Source of the DNA: Corynebacterium flavescens
GTDB taxonomy: Bacteria > Actinomycetota > Actinomycetes > Mycobacteriales > Mycobacteriaceae
Reading direction: 5' to 3'
Assembly (NCBI RefSeq): GCF_008693105.1
Contig: NZ_VXKK01000046.1
Location: forward strand, 1 to 64,000
DNA length: 64,000 nucleotides
The position numbers and the translations under genes are program-made. Every line of letters starts with the position of its first letter. Within the stretch, counting starts at the first letter, position 1. Below are positions 7,924 to 17,432 of the stretch, piece by piece. Below the pieces are notes generated by a model. The model searched no databases and was not told where the DNA came from. It saw nothing but the letters and a program-made list of their open reading frames with translations.

Positions 7924-8882
7924 TTGGTCTTTTCTCCGATCATGCGTACCAGAAGCGACACCATGAGGTCTTTTTCTAGAGGTTTGCTCATCGCTACCAG
8001 CAGCGTGATTGTGGTTAGAGCATTACTGGACATTCGAGATACTCCATCAAGGCCGTAACGATGTCCGTTCCGAGCTAAAAACGTCACAAACAGTGCGGCC
8101 GCACCCCGCTTCTTGCCGTCGGAAAGCGGATGATCTTTCACAAAGAAGTAGAAGAGGTTGGCAGCTTTGCCCTCGGCTGTCGGATAGACCTCTTGCCCAC
8201 CGAAGCTCTGATAGGTAGTTCCGATAATCCCGGCCAGCCCCTCATCGCGTCCCTGACCGAGCAGATCATCGGAGGGAAACTCCGCTGCCACCTTATGGAT
8301 AATTGAGCGTGCTTCATCAAGAGTTAGCTCCCAATGGGGATCAACATGTGCATCAGCCTCGATCCGCCCCTCGTCGAAATCTCTCAATGGAATCAGCCTA
8401 GGAAGATACTCAGAAAGAATATCTATAGCACCAGAAACTAGCTCGTCATCGGACCTGTCGAGGATTCCCTCGATTTGACCTAGCTGCTCGAGGCGCTTCT
8501 CATCAACCGCATAGCCCTTCACCAGAACATCACGCAGACGCTCGGTGGCCCAGATACGAAACTGGGTCGCAGCCATACTCTTGACCCGGTATCCAACAGA
8601 CATAATGGCGTCAAGATTATAGAAAAGCACCTTGCGGCGAACTACAGGTGAGCCTTCAGATCGAACTAGTGAGGATTCCTTACTAGTTACTGATTCGACA
8701 AGTTCTCCCTCATCAAAAACATTGTGAAGATGCAACGTGATGTTTTCATGGGTTGTGCCAAAGAGTTCTGCGATCTGCCGCTGGCACATCCAAACAGTCT
8801 CCTGCTCAAGCCGGACCTCTATGTCAGGAGTGCCGTCATCCCGTTGGTACAGCAGCACCTCACCGCTCGATGCTTCATCCAT
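7920..8882 (-). CDS. RhuM family protein with C-terminal Fic/Doc-like domain
   Basis: 320 residues. The N-terminal part (about 1-120) matches the RhuM/virulence family (VWMCQRQIAELFGTTHENITLHL, NLDAIMSVGYRV, FRIWATERL). The C-terminal part is Fic/Doc-like, with the motif HPLSDGKKRGA around residue 250 in place of the canonical HPFxDGNKR. Phe is replaced by Leu and the conserved Asn by Lys, so catalysis by AMP or phosphate transfer is uncertain. RhuM-type genes often lie inside type I restriction operons, but their role there is unknown. The start ATG at 8882 overlaps the hsdM stop (TAATG) and the end overlaps hsdS (ATGA). It is therefore tightly embedded in the operon and probably made in fixed proportion to the restriction subunits. 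Confidence 0.85.
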   Translation of the reverse strand: MDEASSGEVLLYQRDDGTPDIEVRLEQETVWMCQRQIAELFGTTHENITLHLHNVFDEGELVESVTSKESSLVRSEGSPVVRRKVLFYNLDAIMSVGYRVKSMAATQFRIWATERLRDVLVKGYAVDEKRLEQLGQIEGILDRSDDELVSGAIDILSEYLPRLIPLRDFDEGRIEADAHVDPHWELTLDEARSIIHKVAAEFPSDDLLGQGRDEGLAGIIGTTYQSFGGQEVYPTAEGKAANLFYFFVKDHPLSDGKKRGAAALFVTFLARNGHRYGLDGVSRMSSNALTTITLLVAMSKPLEKDLMVSLLVRMIGEKTK

Positions 8883-10441
8883 TACGCGGTGCCCTCAAGA
8901 TCAGCCACGATCGCATCAATCTCAGTTCGAAGCACGGCTTGGCGGGCAACGATTCCCTGAATCTCAGCATTGAGCGCCTTAATGTCAATGACTTCACGGG
9001 TATCTTCCGGCTCCACATAGGATGAGACCGCGATGTTGTAGTCGTTGTCCCCGATAGTTTCGCTGCTGACCAGCTTGGCGAAGTACTCAATGTCTTCCCG
9101 TTTGGTGTACGCCTCAAGAATCTTGTCCTGATTGGGCTGCTCCAACTTGTTCTTGTTGCCACTACGTTTGAACTCAGCCGAAGCATCAATGAACAACACG
9201 CTGTTATCCGTTTTGGACTTCTTCAACACAATGATGCAAGTGGCGATCGTCGTCCCAAAAAACAGATCCGGCGGAAGCTGAATAACCGTGTCCACAAAGT
9301 TGTTGTCGATCAGGTACTTCCTGATCTTTTTCTCCGCGCCACCCCGGTAGAGAACTCCGGGAAACTCTACGATTGCGGCTGTGCCGTTGACAGCCAGCCA
9401 TGACAGAATATGCATCGTAAACGCCAGATCAGCCTTGGACTTCGGGGCCAAGACTCCTGCAGGAGCAAAGCGCGGATCATTGATCAACACTGGGTTGGCA
9501 TTGCCCTCCCACTTGATCGAATACGGAGGATTAGACACAATCGCCTCAAAAGGCTCATCATCCCAATGCTTCGGATCCGTTAACGTATCCCCGTGTGCAA
9601 GATCAAACTTCTCGTAGTTCACGTTATGGAGAAACATGTTGATGCGAGCAAGATTATAAGTGTTTAGATTGATCTCCTGCCCAAAATAACCTTGGCGCAC
9701 ACCGTCTTTGCCCAACACCTTGCCGAACTTGAGGAGCAACGAACCTGAGCCGACTGCTGGGTCATATACCTTGTTCACACTGGTCTTTCCCACCACGGTG
9801 ATACGGGCCAGAAGTTCTGAGACCTCCTGCGGAGTGTAGTACTCTCCACCAGACTTGCCGGCAGAAGAGGCATACATACCCATGAGGTACTCGTAAGCAT
9901 CACCGAAAAGGTCAATGGTGTTGTCCTCGAAGCTGCCCAGTGGAAGATCTCCGATGGCATCAAGCAGCTTCACCAGAGCTTTATTGCGCTTGATAACCGT
10001 ATCCCCTAATCGGTTACTGTTGACATCTAGATCGTCAAAAAGTCCCTTGAGGTCATCTTCACTTGCAGTGCCAACAGCCGAACCCTCAATATTCTTGAAA
10101 ACTGCAGCAAGGATTTCGTTGAGAGTATCCTCATGGCTCTTTGCGCCCTTTCGGACATTCTCAAACAACTCAGAGGGGAGAATATAGAAACCCTTCTCAG
10201 CTACCGTCTCGGCTCTACCAAACTCTGCCTGCTCGTCAGTAATATCCGCATAACTAAAGCTAGCGTCTCCGGCTTCACGCTCCCCACGGTTGATGTATTC
10301 GGAGAGATTCTCGGAGATGAACCGATAGAACAGCATTCCCAGGACATAGGACTTAAAATCCCACCCATCCACGCTGCCACGTAGATCATTAGCAATACGC
10401 CAAATAGTCTTATGCAATTCCGCGCGCTGGGTTTCTTTCAC
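8882..10441 (-). CDS. hsdM: Type I restriction-modification system, methyltransferase subunit
   Basis: 519 residues, normal for HsdM. A helical N-terminal domain (about 1-140) is followed by an N6-adenine methyltransferase domain. This has the SAM-binding motif DPAVGSGSLLLKFG around residue 225 and the catalytic NPPYS around residue 310. It methylates adenine in both halves of the site defined by HsdS and protects the host from HsdR. The start is GTG at 10441, preceded by AAAAGG about 10 bases upstream. It is the first gene of the restriction operon; the 246 bp to the mrr gene upstream should hold the operon promoter. Confidence 0.95.
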   Translation of the reverse strand: MKETQRAELHKTIWRIANDLRGSVDGWDFKSYVLGMLFYRFISENLSEYINRGEREAGDASFSYADITDEQAEFGRAETVAEKGFYILPSELFENVRKGAKSHEDTLNEILAAVFKNIEGSAVGTASEDDLKGLFDDLDVNSNRLGDTVIKRNKALVKLLDAIGDLPLGSFEDNTIDLFGDAYEYLMGMYASSAGKSGGEYYTPQEVSELLARITVVGKTSVNKVYDPAVGSGSLLLKFGKVLGKDGVRQGYFGQEINLNTYNLARINMFLHNVNYEKFDLAHGDTLTDPKHWDDEPFEAIVSNPPYSIKWEGNANPVLINDPRFAPAGVLAPKSKADLAFTMHILSWLAVNGTAAIVEFPGVLYRGGAEKKIRKYLIDNNFVDTVIQLPPDLFFGTTIATCIIVLKKSKTDNSVLFIDASAEFKRSGNKNKLEQPNQDKILEAYTKREDIEYFAKLVSSETIGDNDYNIAVSSYVEPEDTREVIDIKALNAEIQGIVARQAVLRTEIDAIVADLEGTA

Positions 10442-10687
10442 AGTTTAAACACCTTTTCTTTAAAACTAGTTTGACGTCCTCCCAAGCCAGAGAGAGCACT
10501 ACTCGAGGAGGCGCTGCCATCAGTTGCCCCGCAAACTCTAATCATTGCTTGGGACACCTACAGCTAAACTTCGAACATTCATCCGGGAGCCAAGCCCTCG
10601 GTCATCGTACCTATTGCCTGAATCGAGTGTGTGAGATTGGCATTAGCAGATCTGCCTGGGGTAGAGGAGCCTTCTCCTAGTCCGCGT

Positions 10688-11731
10688 CTACTCCGCCTCA
10701 TCAGCCACCACAAGGACGGGAGTGAGGGGAATTAGCCTGCGCCAGCGTTCTGGTAGAGCGTCGTAGTTGTCCATCACTAATGTGACGATGTCTTCACCGG
10801 AGAGGAGCCTTAGGCCTGGTCGCTGTCTTTCGATGCTAAGTGCGTCGCGGCTATAGGTGCCGAGGGTGAAGAACAGGCATAGTTCGCCGTCGCCTTGGGT
10901 GCCCGCGAGCTGTTGGACTTCGGGGGCACCGATGGTGGAAACACGCTGCTTACACTGCGCTTTAATCTGTGGCGGTTCAACGCCAAGCGGATCTTTGTGG
11001 GCGATGATGTCCACGCCGCCGTCTTGGGAATACTGTGTCACGCGTGCTTGATAGCCAATGACACGCAGTAGGGCTGCGGAAAGCTCCTCGAATTCCTGCG
11101 GGGTAATGCGGCTGGAAAGGACCTCCAGGATGAAGTCTCTGGTGTGGCGCAGAATGCGCGAAGCTCGTGGTTGCTCCGGGGATTGATCCTCTGCGGGATC
11201 CTCATTGGTAGTTGAGGAGTGGAGAGCATCAACGGTTTCCGCAATTTTCTCAGCGTCATCGGTGGAACTATTCAACACGGTAAGGACTTCTTGGGTGTGC
11301 CGCGTTATCTGGAAGAGAGTGAGGAAGGAACCAAACTCATAAAGGGCGGACTGCGTAAATACCGTTCGCGGCAAACCTATCTTCACCCACCGCACTGGCC
11401 GCCGGTGACGATGGGTCGGTGCATCCGCTTTATAGAAGTACTCGCCGGAGACAACACCGAGGTTGATGGTGCTATCGGGCTTATATGGTGCAACGACGAT
11501 ATCGCCGACAGCTAGCTCATGGGAGAAGCGGAAGAGAACTCCGGCTTGGCCGGCAATACTGCGAGGCTTAGCGTCTGGTTCACGTTCGAGGAGAGCACGC
11601 TTGATTCCCTCGCGGCCGCCCGAGATGTTGTGAAGATCGCCAACGTTGTCCCAACCGATGCTGATGAATCCTTGGTCAATTAGCTCGTCGCTCAACGTGT
11701 CGTTGTGAATCCCCCAGATGGTTTTAGCCAT
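10688..11731 (-). CDS. Mrr-family restriction endonuclease
   Basis: 347 residues in two domains. The N-terminal half (about 1-150; MAKTIWGIHNDT..., AVGDIVVAPYKPD) looks like the small-barrel reader domain common at the N-terminus of Mrr-like proteins. The C-terminal half is the Mrr catalytic domain with ITPQEFEELSAALLRVIGY, the acidic motif DGGVDIIAHKD and the Q-x-K motif AQCKQR, i.e. the PD-QxK variant of the restriction fold. Such enzymes usually attack modified or foreign DNA. It is co-oriented with the type I operon but separated by 246 bp, so it is probably an independent transcription unit. It is divergent from the DUF2339-like gene. Confidence 0.85.
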   Translation of the reverse strand: MAKTIWGIHNDTLSDELIDQGFISIGWDNVGDLHNISGGREGIKRALLEREPDAKPRSIAGQAGVLFRFSHELAVGDIVVAPYKPDSTINLGVVSGEYFYKADAPTHRHRRPVRWVKIGLPRTVFTQSALYEFGSFLTLFQITRHTQEVLTVLNSSTDDAEKIAETVDALHSSTTNEDPAEDQSPEQPRASRILRHTRDFILEVLSSRITPQEFEELSAALLRVIGYQARVTQYSQDGGVDIIAHKDPLGVEPPQIKAQCKQRVSTIGAPEVQQLAGTQGDGELCLFFTLGTYSRDALSIERQRPGLRLLSGEDIVTLVMDNYDALPERWRRLIPLTPVLVVADEAE

Positions 11732-11861
11732 TGCCCGCCGCGCGCTCCTTGTACTTGTTCTGAACTAATTGTGGCTATTCTGTGCCACAGCTTAGTCGAG
11801 CAGTTGCCCCTTACTACATGTAATTGCGGCTATATCAGCGAAAATGCGCGAAGGCTCAGGC

Positions 11862-11890
11862 CTGACAAGCGTGCTTGCACCCAGTACGAT
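11862..11890 (+). promoter_or_regulatory. Promoter of the DUF2339-like gene, leaderless
   Basis: CTGACA (11862-11867) and TACGAT (11885-11890) are spaced by 17 bp. The ATG at 11897 follows the -10 box by 6 bp, which puts transcription start on or beside the start codon; no Shine-Dalgarno is present. Confidence 0.6.
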
Positions 11891-11896
11891 CGCGTT

Positions 11897-13939
11897 ATGA
11901 ACAAGGGCACACAGGCAGAGTTCCTGCGCCAGCTCATTGAGCAGGAACAATCCATGCACCGGCAGCGCATGTCCATGTACACGCAGGCCTTGGAGCGGCT
12001 TCGCCCGGAGGGGTCTGCTTCTACTGCGCCGGAGGGCGTTGTGGCATCGGATGATGCGTCGCAGCCGGTGGAAACACCGAGGGCTACGACGTCCGTACCC
12101 TCTCTCCCAACGCAATCAGAGTGGCTCTACCCGCCGCAGATTGCGTCCACTTCGGAGGCGGCGCGGTCTAATCCCTATGCACAGCAGACGACTGGTGTGG
12201 GGTCGGGAGCATCTGCTGCTGGGGCGTCGGCGGGGCCGGCGGGGCCAATTGGTGCTGGTGCGTCAGCTGCTGCTCCGGCGGCACCTTTACCGGCACCGGC
12301 ACCGAGGAAACCCCGCGACCGCGAGGCGCAGATAACGCGTGCGGTGGCCATTGGTGGGGCGGTGATTACGTTCATTGGCGTGGCGTTGCTGGTGGCCATT
12401 GCCATCCAGAATGGGTGGCTGGGTCCAGCGGGGCGCGTGGTCTTGGCGCTTGCGGTCTCTGCGGGGTTGGGTGGCGTGGCCTATCGGGTGCGCGCAACTG
12501 CACCGCCGGTGGCTTTCCTGGCGTTGGCAGCGACGTCGCTGTACACGGCGTTGGTCACGGTGTTTGTGGTGGTACACGTGCTGGAGTGGTGGCCGGTCAT
12601 CGTGGGAAGTGTGGGCATAGGGCTGCTCTACGCCGGGGCAACGGTGGCGGTGCTGCGCTACCACGATGGGCGGCTCAATGGCTGCTTTGCCGTGGGCTCG
12701 ATGGTGGCGGTGATGGCGCACTTGCTGGCGGCGGCGTGGGACCAGAACCTAGCGGCGGCGGTTGGCCTGGTGGTGCCGGCGGCGGCCTTTGTCATCGCGG
12801 GCCAGGTGCGCCCGCAGTTGTGGCTACGCAATGTAGCCGGCCTGGTGCTGGCCGTGGGGTTGGGCTTTGCCTTTGCTAATTCTGCTGGCGCAGATGGCGC
12901 CGCTGGCACTGTTGGCGCTGTTGATGCTGAGTGGATCCTGGCGGTGCTGGCGGCCGGGGCGATGGTGGCCTTGAGCATTGCGCCGGGGTGGAACCCGGGG
13001 CGGTGGTATGGGGCTTCGCCAAGCGCGGCGGCGCGGCAGGCCTGGCACATAGGAAAGGTCCCAGATGCGGCGGCCAGTGTGGCAGCGCCAGTGGTGCTGG
13101 CGTGGACATTGTCCACGTCGGCTTGGGGGTTTGCGCAGGTGTTAGCGGTGCTGGCGGCCGCGGTCGTGGCGGGCGTGTCCTTGATGGCGCGCTTTGAGCG
13201 TGCGCCGGTGCGGTTGATGGGGCAGGTGCTCGTGGGTGGCACGCTGTTGTTCTTGTACTTCAACGCGGCGCAGTCCTGGCTCTCTTTGGCGGCCTTCGCG
13301 CTCTTCTTCGCGGCGTGGGTGCTGCTTATTCCGGTGATGAGGACGGCGGTGGCCTGGGTGGTGTGGGTGCTAGCCGCGCTGTGGATTACTTCGGATCTGG
13401 CCGGGTTTATCACCTATACCGGCGTGCCCATGCTCAGCCAGGCGCGCTACCTTGGCCCGCAGGGTTGCGTGGTGTTGGTCTTCCTCATTCTGGTGGCCAC
13501 GGTCCTCCTGCGGGGGCGCGGTCACCTGCGCACCTTGCCCACACCGGTGCTCTACGTGGTTGGGCTGTGCGCGCTGTACCTCTCAAGCACGGCGGTGGTG
13601 GTGCCGCTGGCGTCTTTGGGTGCCAGCGTCGGTGGAATGTCCCTGATGGTGCTGGGCTTCGTTAGCGGGCATGCGTTGGTCTCCATTAGCTGGATGGGGC
13701 TGGGAGCCTACCTGCTGCTAAGCCGCAGGCTACTGGAGAACCGCGCGGCGATGATAACCGGGCTCGTCTTGGCGGCGGCCTCGGTGGCCAAACTCATCTT
13801 CTTTGACCTGTCTGCGCTGGGTGGATTCCCGCGGGCCTTCGCCTTCCTCATCTGCGGCCTGGTGCTCCTGGCTGTGGCACTGCGGCGCGGTTCTTTGCGC
13901 GCGGGCAAGGGCGAAAAGGTCCCGCCTGGTCATTTATAA
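11897..13939 (+). CDS. DUF2339-like polytopic membrane protein
   Basis: About 680 residues from the leaderless ATG at 11897. Residues 1-40 form a charged helix; residues 40-135 are low complexity, rich in Ala, Pro, Gly and Ser. From residue 140 (RDREAQITRAVAIGG) a long series of hydrophobic helices continues to the C-terminus, at least fourteen by eye. The passage around residues 145-190 (GVALLVAIAIQNGWLGPAGRV) resembles the start of the DUF2339 membrane family, whose function is unknown. The very high GC content, with strong use of Val/Ala/Gly codons, contrasts with the restriction genes. It is followed after 30 bp by a large unknown gene with its own apparent -10 box. Confidence 0.7.
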   Translation: MNKGTQAEFLRQLIEQEQSMHRQRMSMYTQALERLRPEGSASTAPEGVVASDDASQPVETPRATTSVPSLPTQSEWLYPPQIASTSEAARSNPYAQQTTGVGSGASAAGASAGPAGPIGAGASAAAPAAPLPAPAPRKPRDREAQITRAVAIGGAVITFIGVALLVAIAIQNGWLGPAGRVVLALAVSAGLGGVAYRVRATAPPVAFLALAATSLYTALVTVFVVVHVLEWWPVIVGSVGIGLLYAGATVAVLRYHDGRLNGCFAVGSMVAVMAHLLAAAWDQNLAAAVGLVVPAAAFVIAGQVRPQLWLRNVAGLVLAVGLGFAFANSAGADGAAGTVGAVDAEWILAVLAAGAMVALSIAPGWNPGRWYGASPSAAARQAWHIGKVPDAAASVAAPVVLAWTLSTSAWGFAQVLAVLAAAVVAGVSLMARFERAPVRLMGQVLVGGTLLFLYFNAAQSWLSLAAFALFFAAWVLLIPVMRTAVAWVVWVLAALWITSDLAGFITYTGVPMLSQARYLGPQGCVVLVFLILVATVLLRGRGHLRTLPTPVLYVVGLCALYLSSTAVVVPLASLGASVGGMSLMVLGFVSGHALVSISWMGLGAYLLLSRRLLENRAAMITGLVLAAASVAKLIFFDLSALGGFPRAFAFLICGLVLLAVALRRGSLRAGKGEKVPPGHL

Positions 13940-13969
13940 AAATTGTCTACCTGTTCTAGAATGGAACAA

Positions 13970-16627
13970 ATGAATGCGGAGATCTCATCGATTGAAAAGT
14001 CATCTGTAAAGACATCATTTATTGAGTTCGATATCCTCGAGCAGGCCCCTTATCTAGGGCTCAACTCCGATACCAATATCCTCGATCTGGTCCTGCCGGT
14101 CCTGCCGGAAGATCATGGACTTTCCCAGCCGCAGTGGGCCGTCATCACCCACTTCCTGGACCGTTCCGCCACGCTGCGGGAGTTCGCCGCCCCGGAGGGC
14201 GTGGAGCTGCCGCTGCATGTCGGTATTCCTGCGCCCTTCAGTGAGATCACGGTGGCGCTGCGCGCAGGGGACGAGGTCCTCGCGGGACCTTTAAGCATTC
14301 CCGGCATCAGTGAGAGCCGCCCCTTCCTCGTCCTCGACGGCGAGGGCCGCGTGTGCACCGGGGAGCTGAGCCCCCTCACCTACACGCTCTTAGCACCGCA
14401 GGGCACCACCGTGGAGGCGGGAGATCCCACCGCCACGCGCCCGCTGGGGGAGTGGGCTGGGTGGCAGACGTGTGTGCTCAATGCGCATGGGAGGGCTTCG
14501 ATTAGCGTGGCATTGCCCTTGGCACAGCCGGTGGAACTGGAGGTGGCACCTGCGGTCGACTTCGAGTGGGACACAGACGTCAAGGTGCTGCCCAATGCCC
14601 GCGCGCTCGATGGCGCGCCCATCTATACCCAATCGCCCAGGGTGCTCATCCACGCCGAAGGCGACTGGCTGCTCGATCTCACCTACGCGCCCTTGGGCGG
14701 GGAAGCCGAGGCCATCTCCGAGGACGAGCTCGAGGCCGGTGGTGCCTTCGAGGTACTGCCCAGTGATCTCTACGAGGACCCGTGGGTGGGCCGCTACCGC
14801 CTCTCCCTCTTCCGTGACGGCGAGGAGGTGGACGTGCGTTACTTCACCATCGCCGAGGGCCTGCACATGCGTTTCAAGAACGAGGGCCCGCGCGGCACCG
14901 ACTTCCGCTTCATCGACGCCTTGGGCAAGTACTCGCCCTTTAGCTATACCCTGGCCTCCAACCCGGCCAAGCACATCGCGCTGGATAAGAAGCTGCGGCA
15001 CTTCACCGAGACCGAGGCCTACCGCATCGAGACGGTGGCCAGTGAGGCCGGCTATGAGCTCGATATTGAGATCGTGCCCGAGTCCTTGGTGTCCCGCGTC
15101 AAGTACATCGGCACCGAACCCGCCGACTACCTGGATAAGACCATCATCCCGGCCAGCCAGCTCGATCTGGACGCGAACTTCACCGTGTATTCCCCGCGGC
15201 CTTTGCCGCTGGCGAAGTTCGTCACCATTGACAAGCGGCAGAAGATCAAGGAGCTCGCGCGCACCAGCGGAACCACGCAGGCCGCGACCTTCCTCTCCGT
15301 ACCCAACGCCACCCTGGCCGGGGCCGTGCGCAAGCAGCCCAGCGCCGAGCTCTTCCTCATGTGGTCCACGTTGAGCTACGAGGACTACCTCGCCGGCCTC
15401 CCGGAGGCCGAGCGCGCCTCCCACCTCAACCGCAGCCTCGATCGCCGCATCCTCGAATACGAGGCCTCCGCTGCGACCAGCCTCATCTATGCCGCCATCG
15501 CCACCGTGCGCAAGGCCCCGCTGGCCTCCCGCGCGATGCTGAGCGCGGATGGCATTGCGGTGGAACTCAATGGCGAGGAAGCCGCCTCGCTCATCGGCTG
15601 GGCCTGGCCCTTAGAGGATCCGGCCAGCGCAGCCGTGGCGCTGCGCCCAACCGAGGCTGGCTTTGAACTCCCGGAGTCCTTAGGCCAGGCTGGCGCCCTG
15701 CTTGTCGATGTCCGCGAGCACAGCAATTCTTCCAACCTCGCCGCCCCAGCACGACCCTCGAGCAGCTCTTTGGTTACCACCCGCGAGGGGGGAACTCCCG
15801 CTCCAGTCCTCGCCTCCGAGGACTGGAGCGCCCAGGAGTTATGGCAGGCCTTCCATGCCTTGCATACCCTCTCGGTGACCAGCCCCAACGCGAAGCTGCA
15901 GGCCATGTTCGATAGCATCATCGAGCTCCTGCGCTCCCACCCACGCGCCGCCGTGGCCGCGCTGGGGGAAAGCGGCATCAACCCCGCCCAGCAGGCCCGC
16001 GCCTTGGTGCGCAGCCGGCTTTTCCACGCGCGCCTTGATGAGGGCGAGCCCGTCCGCCTCGATCAGTATCCGAGCCTGCTGGCCGCAATCAGCACCCAGC
16101 CAGAAGCACTCACCGAGGCCGCCTCGCCCGAGCTGGCGCAGGCCCTGGCCACCGGCGCCGATAGCGTCACCCGGCCGCTGCTGCTCAACGCCGCCAGCGC
16201 CGCCACCCCCAACCCGGAGGTCACCGGCCTGGCGGGGGAAGCCGCCCGCATCCTGGCCCTGCGCGAATGCTTTGCCAATAATGCCGCGTTTGAGGCCCTG
16301 GGCACCCTGGAGCAGCTATCCAAGGATGCCACTGCGCTCTCCACCCTCATTCAGGAGGCCGGCGTGGACATGTCTGTCAGCCACACGCTCATCGCACTGG
16401 GCGCCTTCGCCAGCGCGAGCACGGCCCCGGAGCGGGGGGCCTCGGCCTGGATGCCCTATATCTCCTACGTCTTTGCCCTGGCTGCACGCGCCCAGGCCGC
16501 CGGCACGCTGCCGGATACGCCCCTGCTCAAGGAGGACATGCCCCTGCTTGCCGACGCCATGCCTCTCGCCCCGCGCCTGTTCTTCTACGACCTGCTCACT
16601 GCGGAGGCCCTGTTCCAGGCGAAGTAG
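13970..16627 (+). CDS. Large hypothetical protein (about 885 residues)
   Basis: No family recognised. The protein is soluble by appearance: no signal peptide or membrane helix, rich in Leu, Ala, Glu and Pro. The N-terminal 600 residues look like several beta-rich modules (for example VELPLHVGIPAPFSEITVALRAG near 80 and the extracellular-like WLLDLTYAPLGG near 240). The last 300 residues look alpha-helical and repeat-like. Start: TAGAAT at 13957-13962 lies 7 bp before ATG 13970, suggesting a leaderless message; ATG at 13961 and TTG at 13943 are alternatives. It lies 30 bp after the DUF2339-like gene in the same direction, so the two may act together, possibly at the envelope. This is inference from position only. 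Confidence 0.6.
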   Translation: MNAEISSIEKSSVKTSFIEFDILEQAPYLGLNSDTNILDLVLPVLPEDHGLSQPQWAVITHFLDRSATLREFAAPEGVELPLHVGIPAPFSEITVALRAGDEVLAGPLSIPGISESRPFLVLDGEGRVCTGELSPLTYTLLAPQGTTVEAGDPTATRPLGEWAGWQTCVLNAHGRASISVALPLAQPVELEVAPAVDFEWDTDVKVLPNARALDGAPIYTQSPRVLIHAEGDWLLDLTYAPLGGEAEAISEDELEAGGAFEVLPSDLYEDPWVGRYRLSLFRDGEEVDVRYFTIAEGLHMRFKNEGPRGTDFRFIDALGKYSPFSYTLASNPAKHIALDKKLRHFTETEAYRIETVASEAGYELDIEIVPESLVSRVKYIGTEPADYLDKTIIPASQLDLDANFTVYSPRPLPLAKFVTIDKRQKIKELARTSGTTQAATFLSVPNATLAGAVRKQPSAELFLMWSTLSYEDYLAGLPEAERASHLNRSLDRRILEYEASAATSLIYAAIATVRKAPLASRAMLSADGIAVELNGEEAASLIGWAWPLEDPASAAVALRPTEAGFELPESLGQAGALLVDVREHSNSSNLAAPARPSSSSLVTTREGGTPAPVLASEDWSAQELWQAFHALHTLSVTSPNAKLQAMFDSIIELLRSHPRAAVAALGESGINPAQQARALVRSRLFHARLDEGEPVRLDQYPSLLAAISTQPEALTEAASPELAQALATGADSVTRPLLLNAASAATPNPEVTGLAGEAARILALRECFANNAAFEALGTLEQLSKDATALSTLIQEAGVDMSVSHTLIALGAFASASTAPERGASAWMPYISYVFALAARAQAAGTLPDTPLLKEDMPLLADAMPLAPRLFFYDLLTAEALFQAK

Positions 16628-16638
16628 CCGCAGTTAAT

Positions 16639-16684
16639 GTAACTTCAACGGCCGAGGGAGAAATCCACGTGAATTTGAAGTTAC
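16639..16684. terminator. Inverted repeat between convergent genes
   Basis: GTAACTTCAA (16639-16648) and TTGAAGTTAC (16675-16684) are a perfect 10-bp inverted repeat around a 26-base loop, placed between a rightward and a leftward gene. A bidirectional terminator is the simplest reading, although there is no T run; a protein-binding palindrome is possible. Confidence 0.45.
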
Positions 16685-16690
16685 TCTGAT

Positions 16691-17408
16691 CTAAGGCCTG
16701 TTATTCCTTAAGTCAGAGATTCGGGATCTGGTGATTATCCACTGCGCCGCAGCTGGATCAATCCATGTCGCCAACTGGGCTATGGCCTGTTGTGCCTCGT
16801 CGAGATGAGATTCTTCGGAATGACGACTCTTTTTGACAATGGGCTCATGGTGGGCACACCGGTTACGCAGCCTATAAACCACGTTGACTTCACGCTTGAA
16901 ATCAACGAGAGAGGGAAGGGACACTCTGTTCTTGTTCTTCTCCGTGACATCTAGCGGTGTGCCGTGCAGGGTTTTACGGAATGGTGGCCATATCGTCGAG
17001 GTGTAAGTGTTAGTAAACAGATAGGCCCAAAAGTCAAAGTTGAGTTCAGCGATTACTCGGCCGGGAGGTGGAACTTGTCCTGTAGAGCCACGAGCCCGTC
17101 GTTCTGCCTTTTTAATGGAGTTCTTAGCTTGTTGATCAAATGGAGTTCTTAGCTTGTTGATCAAATGGGATTCTGGGATTCGTGTACCAGCGCGCTCCGT
17201 ACTTCGGAGAAACAGCAACGTCGACGCGGTTTCGCAATAACACTTCGACGTGTTGAATGTCCTCCAGAAAGGCCTTAGTTATCTGAGTGTTCCAAAGGTA
17301 AAGGGCTTCAGGGTCAGGATGATAGTTGTAGGTACTCATCCGTGCCGGAGAGAACCACGCTTCAAGATCGTGTATCCGTTCGCTTCTATTGTTGGAAGTC
17401 ATAGTCAC
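16691..17408 (-). pseudogene. Abi-family (abortive-infection-like) gene split by a 25-bp tandem duplication
   Basis: Two fragments in different frames together give one protein of about 230 residues. The N-terminal fragment (17408 down to 17136) carries YLWNTQITKAFLEDIQHVEVLLRNR, typical of the start of Abi-like (Abi_2/AbiD/F) proteins. The C-terminal fragment (read from about 17115 down to 16691) carries GRVIAELNFDFWAYLFT and YRLRNRCAHHEPI. The last stretch is the conserved RxxxxH-type segment, a HEPN-like RNase signature. The break coincides with a perfect 25-bp duplication (17116-17165). 25 is one more than a multiple of three, and removing one copy restores a single open frame of 231 codons including the stop. 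As sequenced the gene is off. It could be a recent mutation or a reversible switch. Confidence 0.8.
17116..17165. repeat. 25-bp perfect tandem duplication
   Basis: Positions 17116-17140 and 17141-17165 are identical. The unit begins TGGAGTTCTTAG and contains the palindrome TTGATCAA. It inserts 25 bp into the Abi-like gene and causes its frameshift. Confidence 0.95.
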
Positions 17409-17432
17409 AAGTGTTAGGATTTCTACTGAAGG

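Noticed and set aside
12175..13933. Long antisense frames across the DUF2339-like gene
   Set aside because: High-GC coding DNA commonly leaves open antisense frames; composition is low-complexity Ala/Pro/Arg.
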